Notes under the pieces: model-generated
Databases searched by the model: none
What the model was told of the DNA's origin: nothing
What the model saw: only the letters and a program-made list of their open reading frames with translations
In this document: positions 8,179 through 18,202 of the stretch, in pieces
Layout of the letters: each line of letters begins with the position of its first letter
Position numbering within the stretch: position 1 is the stretch's first letter
Position numbers and translations under genes: made by a program
Assembly (NCBI GenBank): GCA_028289645.1
Contig: JANQOK010000013.1
Location: 1-64,000, forward strand
Length of the DNA stretch: 64,000 nucleotides
Reading direction: 5' to 3'
Source: Anderseniella sp.
GTDB lineage: Bacteria; Pseudomonadota; Alphaproteobacteria; Rhizobiales; Aestuariivirgaceae

Positions 8179-10929
8179 ATGTCCGAAGTCCGAGATGCTG
8201 CCAAGGATGCGCCATTGCAGGAAGATATCCGCCTCCTTGGGCGCATGCTGGGTGACTGCGTGCGCGACAAGGAGGGCAACGAGATTTTCGACCTTGTCGA
8301 AACCATCCGCCGCACATCCACGCGATTGCACAGGTCGGACGACAAGCCATCCCATGACGAGTTGCAGGATCTGCTGGAACAACTGACGCCGGAGCAGGCG
8401 GTCGAGGTCATTCGCGCCTTCAGCTATTTCTCGCATCTGGCCAATATCGCGGAAGATCAGCATCATATCCGCCGCACCCATCACCATGAGTTGGCCGGAT
8501 CGCCGCCGAGAGCCGGTTCGCTGCAACGCGCCATTGACATTGCACTTGCCTCGGGCATGAGCGCCACGCAACTGGCAGCGTTTTTTGAAACGGCCCTTGT
8601 GTCGCCGGTTTTGACTGCCCATCCGACAGAGGTGCGGCGCCGGACGACCATGTACTGGGAAAGCGACATTGTCGACCTGCTGCGTGACCGTGAACGGGGT
8701 CAGCTTACGGCCCAGGAGCTCGAAGCCACCGAGACGCAATTGCGCATCGCCATTGAGACCTTGTGGCAAAGCAATCTTCTGCGCCGCTCCCGGCTCACGG
8801 TTGCAGATGAAGTCACCAACGGCATTTCATACTACAACAGCACTTTCCTTGAGGAAGTGCCGCGGCTGCACCAGCAGGTCGAGGAGACGCTTGCCCGGAC
8901 AATGGACGGTGCCGAGGTTCCATCACTGAGATTTATCCAGATGGGCAGCTGGATTGGCGGCGACCGGGACGGCAACCCGTTTGTAACCGCGGATATTCTG
9001 CAGCAGACCCTGAAACTGCAGTCAGAGGCAGCGCTGACCTATTATCTGCGCGAGCTTGAAGGACTGCAAAGCGAATTGTCCATTGCAACGACCGTGTCCA
9101 ATGTCTCCGACGCGGTTCTGGCAATGGCTGAAAGCTCGCCTGACAAGTCCGCGCACCGGGAGAAGGAGCCGTACCGGCTGGCTTCGCTGCTGATCAAGTG
9201 CCGTGTCCTGGCAACCCGGCAGGAGCTGACAGGCAATGTGCAGGGACATGCAGATGATATCTATCCGGCCTACAAGTCTCCCGACGAGCTGATTGCAGAC
9301 CTCAACGTGATGTACAGTTCGCTGTGCGACAACGGCTCGAAGCTGATCGCCAATGGCCGGCTCTCTAGCCTGCGCCGGGCCGTGGAATGTTTCGGGTTCC
9401 ATCTTGCCAGCCTCGACCTCCGGCAGAATTCGGATGTGCACCAGCGCACCGTAGCTGACCTGCTGGCGGCGGTGGACCCAGACATCGATTACCTGGCGAT
9501 GAACGAGCCGGAGCGGGTTGCGATCCTGACAGGGGAACTCACCCGGCCGAGGCCGCTGTTCAGGCCCTATTGGGACTACAGCGAGGAAACGTCCAAGGAA
9601 CTGGCGATTTTCAAGGCGGCCAATGTGGCGCACAAGAAATACGGCTCGCGCGTCATCACCACCTCGATCATCTCCAACACCACCAGCGTATCCGATCTGC
9701 TGGAGCTGGCGATCCTGCTCAAGGAGGCCGGACTGATCATGCCGGAAGGCACCGGCAGCGTTCATATCGTGCCGCTGTTCGAGACCATCGAAGACCTGCG
9801 TTCGTGCACCGAGATCATGGATCGGCTGTTGTCGATTCCAGCCTACCGTAAGCTGGTTGATCACCTTGGCGGCGTGCAGGAGGTGATGCTGGGATATTCC
9901 GACAGCAACAAGGACGGCGGCTTCGTGACCTCAGGCTGGGAGCTTTACAAGGCGGAAACCGGCCTGGTCGAGCTGCTTGGCAAGCATGGAGTCCGGCTGC
10001 GGCTGTTCCACGGGCGCGGCGGTTCGGTGGGCCGCGGCGGTGGTCCGGCCTTTGAGGGCATTCTCGCGCAGCCGGCAGGGGCTGTTCAGGGCCAGATCCG
10101 GGTGACCGAACAAGGCGAGATCATTTCCAGCAAATATTCCAATCCGTGGCTTGGCCGGCGCAACCTGGAGACACTGGTCGCGGCCACCCTGGAGGCGTCG
10201 CTGGCCCAACCCGACAAGCATGCGGTACCGGCCGAATGGCTTGAGATAATGGAGGACCTGTCGGCCTACGCATTTGCCGCCTATCGCGACCTTGTCTATG
10301 AGACCGAAGGCTTTGAGGATTTTTTCTGGTCTTCGACGGTGATCAACGAGATCGCGACCCTGAACATCGGTTCCCGGCCTGCCTCGCGGGCCAAGACCCG
10401 TGACATTACCGCCCTGCGCGCCATCCCGTGGGTGTTCAGCTGGGCGCAGTGCCGAGTCATGCTGCCGGGCTGGTACGGGTTCGGCGCCGCGGTGGAGAAA
10501 TGGCTGGCCGCTGATCCGAAGAACACCACCGACAAGCTGACCGAGCTTTACAACGCCTGGCCGTTTTTCCGGGCGCAGTTGTCCAACATGGACATGGTGC
10601 TTGCCAAAACCAGCATGGCGATCGCGCGCCGGTATGCCAATCTGGTGGAAGACGAGACCTTGCGCGAGACCATCTACGGACGCATCCGCGAGGAGTGGCA
10701 ATCGACGGTCGCTGCCGTGTTGCGCATCTGCCGCCAGCACGAATTGCTGGAACGCAATCCACTGCTTAACCGGTCAATCCAGAACCGCTTCCCGTATCTC
10801 GATCCGCTCAATCACATTCAGGTCGAGATGATGAAGCTGAGCCGGGCCCAGTCGCAGGACCCGAAAGTGCTGCGGGGCATCCAACTTACCATCAACGGCA
10901 TCGCCGCCGGCTTGCGCAACAGCGGGTGA
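8179..10929 (+). CDS. ppc: Phosphoenolpyruvate carboxylase
   Basis: A 916-residue enzyme of full bacterial length. It converts PEP and bicarbonate to oxaloacetate, replenishing the TCA cycle in the cytoplasm. The catalytic His is H148 in [12 protein letters not shown]; the second active-site loop is [19 protein letters not shown] (about 609-627); [11 protein letters not shown] is also present. The C-terminus reads [12 protein letters not shown], where the canonical ending is QNTG, so the allosteric/catalytic tail is conservatively varied. A PhaR-like site upstream suggests coupling to carbon storage. It stands alone and converges on the Rieske gene, 27 bp from its end. Confidence 0.97.
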   Translation: MSEVRDAAKDAPLQEDIRLLGRMLGDCVRDKEGNEIFDLVETIRRTSTRLHRSDDKPSHDELQDLLEQLTPEQAVEVIRAFSYFSHLANIAEDQHHIRRTHHHELAGSPPRAGSLQRAIDIALASGMSATQLAAFFETALVSPVLTAHPTEVRRRTTMYWESDIVDLLRDRERGQLTAQELEATETQLRIAIETLWQSNLLRRSRLTVADEVTNGISYYNSTFLEEVPRLHQQVEETLARTMDGAEVPSLRFIQMGSWIGGDRDGNPFVTADILQQTLKLQSEAALTYYLRELEGLQSELSIATTVSNVSDAVLAMAESSPDKSAHREKEPYRLASLLIKCRVLATRQELTGNVQGHADDIYPAYKSPDELIADLNVMYSSLCDNGSKLIANGRLSSLRRAVECFGFHLASLDLRQNSDVHQRTVADLLAAVDPDIDYLAMNEPERVAILTGELTRPRPLFRPYWDYSEETSKELAIFKAANVAHKKYGSRVITTSIISNTTSVSDLLELAILLKEAGLIMPEGTGSVHIVPLFETIEDLRSCTEIMDRLLSIPAYRKLVDHLGGVQEVMLGYSDSNKDGGFVTSGWELYKAETGLVELLGKHGVRLRLFHGRGGSVGRGGGPAFEGILAQPAGAVQGQIRVTEQGEIISSKYSNPWLGRRNLETLVAATLEASLAQPDKHAVPAEWLEIMEDLSAYAFAAYRDLVYETEGFEDFFWSSTVINEIATLNIGSRPASRAKTRDITALRAIPWVFSWAQCRVMLPGWYGFGAAVEKWLAADPKNTTDKLTELYNAWPFFRAQLSNMDMVLAKTSMAIARRYANLVEDETLRETIYGRIREEWQSTVAAVLRICRQHELLERNPLLNRSIQNRFPYLDPLNHIQVEMMKLSRAQSQDPKVLRGIQLTINGIAAGLRNSG

Positions 10930-10956
10930 TGCCGGACTGCCGATGTGAATTACAGG

Positions 10957-12177
10957 TCACCTGAGTATCTGTTGCAGGTAGCCGTGATAAAAGGTCTCTA
11001 TGCCCCACTCCATGTTGGACAGCGGGCCGGGCCTGAAGGCAACCGAGTTCACACCCTGCTGGTTGTAGCGAATGATGCGCTCGTCATCCTGAGATGTGAC
11101 ATCCCACAGCCAGGTCAGGTCGGCGAGCGTGTAGTCGCGACCTTCAACAGCGTCGTCACGCACCATCCAGACGATCTGGATATCGGTTTCCTGAAGTGTT
11201 CCCGGGACGAACCGGTAACCGACAATGTGGTCGGCATAGGCCAGAAAGCTGTTGAGCGGACCGATCATTATGTCGGTGGCACCGCCGTCATAGCCGGACA
11301 GATCGCCGAGCAACGGCGCCACGGGCTCGCCTGACCGGGATCCGGTCTTGTAACCGGGATACAGCGGATAGCGCCGGTAGTAGATATCGCTGCCGAGGCT
11401 TTCCGCGTCAGGGCCGGTTTCGTTCAGAACCGCGCCGGGCAGCCCGGCCCTGCATGAGTTTTCGGCCAGGTCCGTGAGCAGTTCCTCTGTCATGGAGGCT
11501 GGATCTTTCAGACTGTGCGAGCGTGAATACTCCTTGTGAGCCGGCGCACAATGATAGCATTCCAGGTAGTTTTCCAGCGCCAGCTTCCAGTTTGCGGGCA
11601 CCGGGTAGGATGCCTGATGAGCCACTTTCAGTCTCTCTATGCCGAAGGGACTGGTAAGTGGCGCCAGGCGCGCCAGGGCCGGTTCCAGATCAGGCGGATT
11701 TTCAGAAAGGCAGACGAAAATCAGGCCCTGGAAGATTTTGAGGCTGGCCGAAAACAGGCTGTAGTCAGCACGCCTAAACTGATCGTCCATTTCACGCTCG
11801 GTTCGCAGTGTGCCGTCGAGATCATAGGTCCAGGCATGATAGGGGCACGACAGCACGGAGGTTTTTCCGGTCGCTTCCAGGCATACCCTGGATCCGCGAT
11901 GGCGGCAGACATTGATGTGGGCATGAATCTGCTCCTGCCGGTCTCGCACGATGATGATCGATTCGGTGCCGTAATCGAATCTGAAGAAATTGCCGGGCTC
12001 AGGGAGTTGGCTGACGTGTCCAACCCAGATCCAGTTTCGGTTCCAGAACGACTTGATATCGTGCTCAAAAACCGCTGCTGACGTATAGAACTCCCGGGGC
12101 AGCGCAAATCCGCTGCGGTGGGTCTTCGCCAATTCCCTGATATTGCTGAGGTTGGCCCGATCTGATGACATTTGCAT
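10957..12177 (-). CDS. Rieske aromatic-ring-hydroxylating-type oxygenase, betaine demethylase class
   Basis: A 406-residue oxygenase alpha subunit. The Rieske centre is C91-R-H93 and C111-P-Y-H114, and the mononuclear iron site lies in ENYLECYHCAPAHKEY. I chose the ATG at 12177 behind AACAGGAG; the longer frame starts with TTG. Size and motifs match the GbcA/Stc2/CntA class, which hydroxylates an N-methyl group of glycine betaine, proline betaine or carnitine. The upstream partner is a trimethylamine-dehydrogenase-like demethylase, supporting serial N-demethylation of a betaine. No ferredoxin-reductase subunit is encoded nearby, so the electron donor must come from elsewhere. Confidence 0.85.
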   Translation of the reverse strand: MQMSSDRANLSNIRELAKTHRSGFALPREFYTSAAVFEHDIKSFWNRNWIWVGHVSQLPEPGNFFRFDYGTESIIIVRDRQEQIHAHINVCRHRGSRVCLEATGKTSVLSCPYHAWTYDLDGTLRTEREMDDQFRRADYSLFSASLKIFQGLIFVCLSENPPDLEPALARLAPLTSPFGIERLKVAHQASYPVPANWKLALENYLECYHCAPAHKEYSRSHSLKDPASMTEELLTDLAENSCRAGLPGAVLNETGPDAESLGSDIYYRRYPLYPGYKTGSRSGEPVAPLLGDLSGYDGGATDIMIGPLNSFLAYADHIVGYRFVPGTLQETDIQIVWMVRDDAVEGRDYTLADLTWLWDVTSQDDERIIRYNQQGVNSVAFRPGPLSNMEWGIETFYHGYLQQILR

Positions 12178-12191
12178 ACCAAGGCTCCTGT

Positions 12192-14261
12192 TCAAGTGCC
12201 GGACAAAGCAGTCAGTTCCCGCCTGAATACGGCAGCTGCAATTTCAGCCGGGTCTCTCTCGAAATCGCGCGCCGCCATGTGACCTGAATAGACAGCATCG
12301 GCAATCAGGCCGGGCATTGCTGCGTCACCGATTAGTTCCAATGTCGCAGGTTTGAACTGATCGGTGCCTTGATCCCGCAACTGGTCAAACAAGTCGGTGT
12401 GCCGCGCCCTTTCGGTGACCAGGACAACTGCGTCGCAGGCATGAGTTTCGGTTTGTCCGGTGAACGAACAGGCCACCTCGCAGGAGTCGGCGCTTATCTT
12501 CCTCAGTTGCTTGTGGGTCAGTATGTCGACACCCTTATGCAGCAGGGACGTCTGTATTCTGCTCTGTTCAAGCGTCGCCTCGGTCCAGGGCGACACCTTG
12601 CTGGCAGGCGTAATGAAGCGGACCGTGCTGCCCAGCAGCGCCAAATGCTCTGCAATGACACCGGCCAGATAAGCCTGATCGTCATCATAGATGATCACTC
12701 GTCCTGACGGCAGGATACCCGACATGACATCGTCGGGTGTAAACACCGAGGCATTGTCGCTGAACTCGAGCGGTGCCCGGGAACTGCGGCCGACGCCGTC
12801 ACGTCGCCAGCTTGATCCGGTGGCAACGAAAACATTGCGAATGCCGAGTTCGGCAATTTGCGACGCATCGAGTTTGCTGTCCAGAAATACCTGTACATTG
12901 CCGCGCTGCGACAGGTCATAGGTGCGGTGATCGGCCACTCTTTTCCAGGCGCTGAGGCCGGGCAGGGAGGCTTCCTTCACCACCCTGCCGCCAAGCTGGC
13001 CTGCGGCTTCTGCCAGGGTCACCTCATAGCCGCGCCTGGCAAGCTGCATGGCACATTCGAGGCCTGCCGGGCCGCCACCCACCACGAGCGCGTCCTGCTC
13101 CTGTCCCTTTGCCGGTACTTTTTCCGGGTGCCAGTTGCGGCGCCACTCCTCACCCATGGTCGGGTTTTGCGTGCAGCGGATGGGGATGCCGAAACTATCG
13201 CAGGACACACAGATGTTGCAGCCGATGCATTCGCGGATTTCTTCGATCCGGTCATCCCTGATCTTGGCGGGCAGGAACGGATCGGCGATTGACGGACGCG
13301 CTGCGCCGATGAAATCGACGACACCGTTCCTGACCATTGAGGCCATCATGTCCGGGGAGTTGAGCCGCCCAACTGCGACCACCGGTTTGGATGTAAGCTT
13401 CTTGACGAAGTCGATATAGGCGGTCTGGTATCCATCTTCGGGCTGGAACCTGGTGGTTGCCGAGTCATTGGACCAGTCGGACACGTTCACGTCCCAGAGA
13501 TCCGGAAGTTCCGCCAGCATTTCCACCACCTCGCGGCCTTCGGCTGATGCCTGCATGCCGGACGGCCCCATCATTTCATCGACCGCGAGGCGAAGCGCCA
13601 CGGCACACTGATCGCCGATTGCCTCCCTGGTATCTTCCAGCAGTTCCCGCATCAGCCGGGCGCGGTTCTCCAGGCTGCCGCCATACTCGTCGGTGCGGTC
13701 ATTGTATTCCTTCAGGAGAAAATGATGCGCCAATGTCATGCGGTGTCCGGCATAGACATAGACAATGTCAAAGCCGGCTTTTTTTGCACGCAAGGCGGCA
13801 TCCCTGTGCCACTGGCGGAAGGCGCGGATATCCGTCTTGTCCATTGCCCTTGCCTGCTTGGGATAAATCAGGTCAACGGTCATGTCGGACGGTGCCAGGA
13901 CAGGTGCTCTGGACATCAGGTTGGCCGAATGGTTGCCGTTGTGAACCAGTTCGATTGCAGCCAGCGAACCGTTGTCATGCACGGCGTCGGTCATCAGGCG
14001 CAGCGCGGGTATGTCATGATCGTCCCAGATGCGCTGCTCGGGATAAGGCGACAAGTCGGATGACGGGTGAAGTTCCGCCTCCTCGGTGCTGACGACAGCC
14101 CAGCCACCTTCGGCTTTCATGGCGCGCATGGCAGCATGGGCGCGCGGACGCAGGTGGCCCAGGCCACAACAATGGGGGACCTGGTAAAACCGGTTGCGCG
14201 CCGTGACAGGGCCGATCTTCACCGGTTCGAAAAGTACAGAATATCGGCCACTATCCGCCAT
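12192..14261 (-). CDS. NADH:flavin oxidoreductase, dimethylglycine/N-methylproline demethylase-like
   Basis: A 689-residue protein of the trimethylamine dehydrogenase/2,4-dienoyl-CoA reductase architecture. Residues 1-335 form an old-yellow-enzyme FMN barrel (AGHRMTLAHHFL, EYGGSLENRARL); a [4Fe-4S] cluster uses C345, C348, C351 and C363; residues about 390-680 form the FAD/NAD domain (LVVGGGPAGLECAMQLARRG). Relatives such as DgcA and StcD oxidatively remove methyl groups from dimethylglycine or methylprolines. Its stop lies 14 bp from the Rieske start, so the two form an operon, divergent from a BetI-like regulator. The exact substrate is undetermined. Confidence 0.85.
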   Translation of the reverse strand: MADSGRYSVLFEPVKIGPVTARNRFYQVPHCCGLGHLRPRAHAAMRAMKAEGGWAVVSTEEAELHPSSDLSPYPEQRIWDDHDIPALRLMTDAVHDNGSLAAIELVHNGNHSANLMSRAPVLAPSDMTVDLIYPKQARAMDKTDIRAFRQWHRDAALRAKKAGFDIVYVYAGHRMTLAHHFLLKEYNDRTDEYGGSLENRARLMRELLEDTREAIGDQCAVALRLAVDEMMGPSGMQASAEGREVVEMLAELPDLWDVNVSDWSNDSATTRFQPEDGYQTAYIDFVKKLTSKPVVAVGRLNSPDMMASMVRNGVVDFIGAARPSIADPFLPAKIRDDRIEEIRECIGCNICVSCDSFGIPIRCTQNPTMGEEWRRNWHPEKVPAKGQEQDALVVGGGPAGLECAMQLARRGYEVTLAEAAGQLGGRVVKEASLPGLSAWKRVADHRTYDLSQRGNVQVFLDSKLDASQIAELGIRNVFVATGSSWRRDGVGRSSRAPLEFSDNASVFTPDDVMSGILPSGRVIIYDDDQAYLAGVIAEHLALLGSTVRFITPASKVSPWTEATLEQSRIQTSLLHKGVDILTHKQLRKISADSCEVACSFTGQTETHACDAVVLVTERARHTDLFDQLRDQGTDQFKPATLELIGDAAMPGLIADAVYSGHMAARDFERDPAEIAAAVFRRELTALSGT

Positions 14262-14420
14262 TCATGCGCTCCATCAACAACGCCGTAGTGTTTCAGTTAT
14301 CCGGTTGTCAAAATTATGGACATACATTCATTTTATGATGCAATTGCGAATGAGAGTCAATTCATCCTATAGTTGCGCGGTGCGCGATCAGAGCAATTTT
14401 ATTTCCGGGCAATCAGTAAG

Positions 14421-15113
14421 TTGAGCAGTACGCAGAACGTGAAATCCGAGGATCGGCAGCCACGACGGTACTCCAGCGAAGAGAGTCGCCGGCTACTGAT
14501 TGAAGCTACGCTTGACTCAATTGTGGATGTCGGATTCTCCAACACGTCAATCAGCGAGATCGTGACCCGGGCCCGCCTGTCCCGCGGGATGGTTCATCTC
14601 TACTTTGACAACAAGGATGCGCTGCTGGTGGCAGCCGCACGGCATTCTGCTGAAGTCTATTACGGGACCTTGTCCGAGCAGCTGAAATCTGCCGGCTCAA
14701 GCCCGCAGGCGATAGTTGAAACGGTTGTCCTGAGTGACCTGGGCGAAGACCTGCTGAATGAACGAAGCATCAAGATCTGGTTTGCGTTTCGGGGCGAGGC
14801 TCATGCCAACACCGCGATCGCCCAGTACAGCGACACCCGGGATGACTACCTCCGCGACTTGATTTTCAAGGCTTTTGGCGAGATTGCCGCCGCTCAGGGC
14901 GCGCCCGAATCGGAAAAGGTTGCACGGGATGCAACGCACGGTACCCTGGCTTTGCTGGAGGGGATGTGGACAGACTATCTTCTGCATTCGGATTCATTCA
15001 GCCGCGCCTCGGCAGCTCGTATAATATTCCGGTTCCTGTCAGCTTTGTTCCCTCGATACTTCAATCTTAACGGCGCAATGTCCGGCAAAGATCTGCCCTG
15101 CACCTCGTCATGA
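14421..15113 (+). CDS. TetR-family regulator, BetI-like
   Basis: A TetR protein with N-terminal helix-turn-helix about residues 15-60 (IVDVGFSNTSISEIVTRARL, MVHLYFDNKDALL) and a C-terminal domain like BetI-type repressors (SIKIWFAFRGEAHAN, TLALLEGMWTDYLL). The start is uncertain: the longest frame begins at a TTG at 14373, a TTG at 14421 and a GTG at 14439 are more likely, and no ATG fits. It is divergent from the flavoprotein/Rieske operon, about 160 bp apart, so it probably represses that operon until a quaternary amine or aldehyde is bound (inference from BetI). That gap includes an 8-bp palindrome GCAATTGC at 14340. Confidence 0.8.
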   Translation: MSSTQNVKSEDRQPRRYSSEESRRLLIEATLDSIVDVGFSNTSISEIVTRARLSRGMVHLYFDNKDALLVAAARHSAEVYYGTLSEQLKSAGSSPQAIVETVVLSDLGEDLLNERSIKIWFAFRGEAHANTAIAQYSDTRDDYLRDLIFKAFGEIAAAQGAPESEKVARDATHGTLALLEGMWTDYLLHSDSFSRASAARIIFRFLSALFPRYFNLNGAMSGKDLPCTSS

Positions 15114-15154
15114 CAAGATGACAACTGCTGCGCATTGCGACGCAGTCAGGGCTT

Positions 15155-15176
15155 GATAGTTACAAAAGAAACTATC
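15155..15176. promoter_or_regulatory. MarR-type operator in front of TRAP operon (copy 1)
   Basis: GATAGTTAC-AAAA-GAAACTATC is an inverted repeat with one mismatch between 9-bp arms. It lies 84 bp upstream of the dctP-like start. It matches 19 of 22 positions with the site at 18661-18682 in the hmgR/hmgA gap; the shared block extends leftward to CTTGATAGTTACAAA in both. The same regulator very probably binds both. Confidence 0.7.
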
Positions 15177-15259
15177 ACCCTTGCGGGGGCGCAAAATGCG
15201 CGGCGCGCCTAGTGCTGGCCGCATCAGAACAATGAAAATCTCCGGGAGGATTTCCGATC

Positions 15260-16291
15260 ATGAAGTTTGGTTTCAAAACAGTGCTGAGCGCCGGGTTGCT
15301 GGCGTCCGGCATGGCTCTTTCCAGCCTGTCTGCACTGGCGCAGGAAGTGACGTTGAAGGTTCATCATTTCCTGCCACCCAAAGCGACCACCCATGCCAAG
15401 GTCCTGGTGCCCTGGAAAGAGGCTGTTGAAAGCCAGTCCAACGGCCGCATCAAGGTTGAAATCTACCCAGCCATGCAACTTGGCGGCAAGCCGCCGCAAC
15501 TCATGGACCAGGTGCGTGACGGCGTGGCTGACATTGTCTGGGCACTGCCGGGGTACTCTCCAGGCCGGTTCCCGAAAATCGCTGTATTTGAGCTGCCTTT
15601 CATGGTGTCGGATGCAACGGCGACGTCGCAAGCAGTGCACGAGTATTATGAAACCCATGCCAAGGAAGAGTTTTCAGACGTCCATGTGCTGCAGTTTCAC
15701 ACCCACGCCCGCGGCCTGTTTCATACGGTCGAAAAACCGATCAAGTCAGTGGATGATTTCAAGGGTCTGAAAATGCGCGCGCCCAATCGCGGCATCGGGG
15801 AAGCGCTTGGTGCGCTCGGCGCCTCTGCGGTCTTCATGCCCGTCCCGGCATTGCCGGAAGCGCTGTCGAAAAAAGTGGTGGATGGCGCTGTGATCCCCTG
15901 GGAAATCGTGCCAGCGCTGAAAATACACGAGCTGGCACCGAACCATACCAGGACACCCGGAACGCGGGGCCTGTACACTGCTGTGTTCGTCTACGCGATG
16001 AACAAGGCAAAGTATGACGGTCTGCCTGATGACCTGAAAAAGGTCATCGATGACAACTCGGGCATGGCGATGGCCAAGAAGATCGGGGAAGCCTGGGATG
16101 TCGCTGAAGGTCCGGGCGAGAAGCTGGCTACCGGCAAGGGCAATCCGATCATTGACCTTAGTGAGGCCGATATTGCCAAGATGCGCGAAATGACCCAACC
16201 GGTAACAGACAAGTGGATTGCCGACATGGGGGCCGACGGGCAAAAACTTTATGATGCTGCCAGCGCTTTGCTGGACAAGTACTCCAAGTGA
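15260..16291 (+). CDS. TRAP transporter substrate-binding protein, DctP family
   Basis: A 343-residue periplasmic binding protein with a 27-residue signal peptide (cleavage after LSALA). The mature part starts EVTLKVHHFLPPKATTHAKV and has family landmarks such as MQLGGKPPQLMDQVRDGVAD and the KGLKMRAPN segment with the conserved Arg that binds the ligand carboxylate. The start follows GGGAGGATTTCC. It heads dctP-dctQ-dctM. The promoter shares an operator with the homogentisate genes, so the ligand may be an aromatic acid such as phenylacetate or a hydroxyphenyl derivative; this is inferred from regulation only. Confidence 0.92.
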   Translation: MKFGFKTVLSAGLLASGMALSSLSALAQEVTLKVHHFLPPKATTHAKVLVPWKEAVESQSNGRIKVEIYPAMQLGGKPPQLMDQVRDGVADIVWALPGYSPGRFPKIAVFELPFMVSDATATSQAVHEYYETHAKEEFSDVHVLQFHTHARGLFHTVEKPIKSVDDFKGLKMRAPNRGIGEALGALGASAVFMPVPALPEALSKKVVDGAVIPWEIVPALKIHELAPNHTRTPGTRGLYTAVFVYAMNKAKYDGLPDDLKKVIDDNSGMAMAKKIGEAWDVAEGPGEKLATGKGNPIIDLSEADIAKMREMTQPVTDKWIADMGADGQKLYDAASALLDKYSK

Positions 16292-16325
16292 GGTCCGGGG
16301 CATCAGGTTGGTAATCTACTGAGCA

Positions 16326-16877
16326 ATGGCCAACGACGTCCATAAGGGCTCGGCTGCGCAACGCGCTGCGAAGTCAGTTGAATGGCTTTGCGGCGCGTTC
16401 GCTGTTGCAGGCGGTATAGTGCTCGCAGTCATTGCCATGACAACCGTTGTCAGCGTGCTGGGGCGCAAATTTTTCGGTGGCGCCATCGCCGGCGATTTTG
16501 AAATCGTCGAGATTGGCTGCGCCGTTGCAGTGTCGCTGTTCCTGCCATACTGCCAGTTGAACAAGGGCAATGTGATTGTCGACTTCTTCACCCTGAAGGC
16601 GTCGCAACCCGTGCAGCGCAGACTGGATGCATTGGGATGTGTGTTGCTGACACTTGTGGCAGTGCTGCTGACATGGCGCCTCGGCGCCGGCGGCATATCG
16701 CTTTACTCCAGCAACGACCAGACCATGGTTCTGCAGGTCGGCACATGGTGGGCATTTCTTGTTGTTGTGCCGTCCATGGCACTGTTGAGCGCGGTCGGCA
16801 TCTTGACAACAGTGCGGGCGCTGAGTGGCGACAGCGTGGCGTCGGATGGTGCTGCAGCACCGGATGCAATGTCATGA
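16326..16877 (+). CDS. TRAP transporter small membrane subunit, DctQ family
   Basis: A 183-residue protein with four hydrophobic segments: about 24-46 (CGAFAVAGGIVLAVIAMTT), 60-82, 102-122 and 138-160. The conserved region between the first two segments includes VSVLGRKFFGG, typical of DctQ. It would pair with the large subunit in the inner membrane and help dock the binding protein. It lies 34 bp after dctP, and its stop overlaps the dctM start (ATGA). Confidence 0.88.
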   Translation: MANDVHKGSAAQRAAKSVEWLCGAFAVAGGIVLAVIAMTTVVSVLGRKFFGGAIAGDFEIVEIGCAVAVSLFLPYCQLNKGNVIVDFFTLKASQPVQRRLDALGCVLLTLVAVLLTWRLGAGGISLYSSNDQTMVLQVGTWWAFLVVVPSMALLSAVGILTTVRALSGDSVASDGAAAPDAMS

Positions 16878-18187
16878 GTGGCCCGGTTGTCGGCCTGGTC
16901 GCGATATCGGCAATGCTGGTGATGATGGCAGTGCGGATTCCGATCGCCATTTCCATGTTTCTGGCAGGCGCGGTCGGCTATGTGTCGGTATCGGGATGGA
17001 TTCCGCTGATCGGCTACCTGAAAACCAGCCCGTACTACCAGATGTCTTCCTACTCGCTGTCGGTCGTTCCGCTGTTTCTGCTGATGGGGCACCTGGCGAC
17101 CCACTCCGGCATGTCGAAAGCCCTGTTCAACGCCGCCAACGTGGCGCTTGGCCGGTTTCGTGGCGGACTGTCCATGGCGTCGATCGGTGCTTGCGCCATG
17201 TTTGGCGCCATATGCGGTTCTTCGCTGGCAACGGCAGCCACCATGGGGCAGGTTGCGCTGCCGGAAATGAAACGCCGCAAGTATTCCGATGCCCTGGCAA
17301 CCGGCACAATGGCCGCCGGCGGGACACTTGGCATCCTGATACCGCCGTCGGTCATTCTGGTGATCTATGCCATTCTCACGGAACAGAACGTTGCAAAAAT
17401 GTTTCTCGCGGCGTTCGTCCCGGGCGTGCTTGCAGCGGCAGGTTACCTGATCGCCATTGCTGTCTATGTAAGGCTGAACCCGGGGGCCGGCCCGGCCGGA
17501 GAGCCACTCGGCAAGCAACAGATACGTGAAGCGTTGCTCGGATCTGCCCCGGCAGTGGTTATATTTGTGGTGGTGATCGGTGGTATCTATGGTGGCGTGT
17601 TCACGCCGACTGAAGCTGCCGCTTTCGGCGTGATCGGGGTTGGCGCGATAGCGGTCTTCAATGGCATGCGCTGGGCCGGCCTGAAGGAAGCCCTGACAGG
17701 CACAGCGGTTTCAACCGGCATGATCTACATGATCCTGCTGGGTGCCGACATCTTCAATGCCTTCCTGTCGCAGACCCAGTTGCCGCAAACCCTGGCTGTC
17801 ACCATTGGCAGTTCGGGCCTGTCACCGATGGTGATCCTGATTATGATCCTGGTTCTATACCTTGTGCTGGGTTGCGTCATCGATGCGCTGTCGATGATCC
17901 TGCTCACCATCCCGATTTTCTTCCCCATCATCAGCGCGCTCGATTTCGGCATGAGCCCGGAGCATACTGCCATCTGGTTCGGCATCATCGTGCTGATTGT
18001 CGTGGAGGTCGGGTTGATCACCCCGCCGGTCGGTATGAACGTGTTCGTGATCAACAAGCTGGCCGGAGATGTGCCGCTGGCCGACAGCTTCAGGGGTGTC
18101 GTGCCGTTTCTGATATCGGACTTCCTGCGCGTCGCCCTTCTGCTTGCCTTTCCGGCCATCACATTGTTCATGCTTGACCTGTTTTAG
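16874..18187 (+). CDS. TRAP transporter large membrane subunit, DctM family
   Basis: A 437-residue integral membrane protein with about 12 hydrophobic segments. I chose the ATG at 16874 (MSGPVVGLVAISAMLVMMAV) because it overlaps the dctQ stop by four bases and matches DctM N-termini; an open frame runs further upstream but is inside dctQ. Family motifs include GSSLATAATMGQVALPEM, PPSVILVIYAILTEQ and the late LITPPVGMNVFVINKL. It forms the Na+-coupled permease with DctQ. Confidence 0.93.
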   Translation: MSGPVVGLVAISAMLVMMAVRIPIAISMFLAGAVGYVSVSGWIPLIGYLKTSPYYQMSSYSLSVVPLFLLMGHLATHSGMSKALFNAANVALGRFRGGLSMASIGACAMFGAICGSSLATAATMGQVALPEMKRRKYSDALATGTMAAGGTLGILIPPSVILVIYAILTEQNVAKMFLAAFVPGVLAAAGYLIAIAVYVRLNPGAGPAGEPLGKQQIREALLGSAPAVVIFVVVIGGIYGGVFTPTEAAAFGVIGVGAIAVFNGMRWAGLKEALTGTAVSTGMIYMILLGADIFNAFLSQTQLPQTLAVTIGSSGLSPMVILIMILVLYLVLGCVIDALSMILLTIPIFFPIISALDFGMSPEHTAIWFGIIVLIVVEVGLITPPVGMNVFVINKLAGDVPLADSFRGVVPFLISDFLRVALLLAFPAITLFMLDLF

Positions 18188-18202
18188 CGCGGCCGCGCGG
18201 CT

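Noticed and set aside
16637-16873. Upstream extension of the dctM open frame
   Set aside because: Lies inside dctQ in another frame; the ATGA overlap at 16874 gives a canonical DctM N-terminus.
18187-18198. GCGCGGCCGCGC, perfect 12-bp palindrome between convergent dctM and marR
   Set aside because: No loop and no U-run, so neither a terminator nor clearly a protein site; may be chance in GC-rich DNA.
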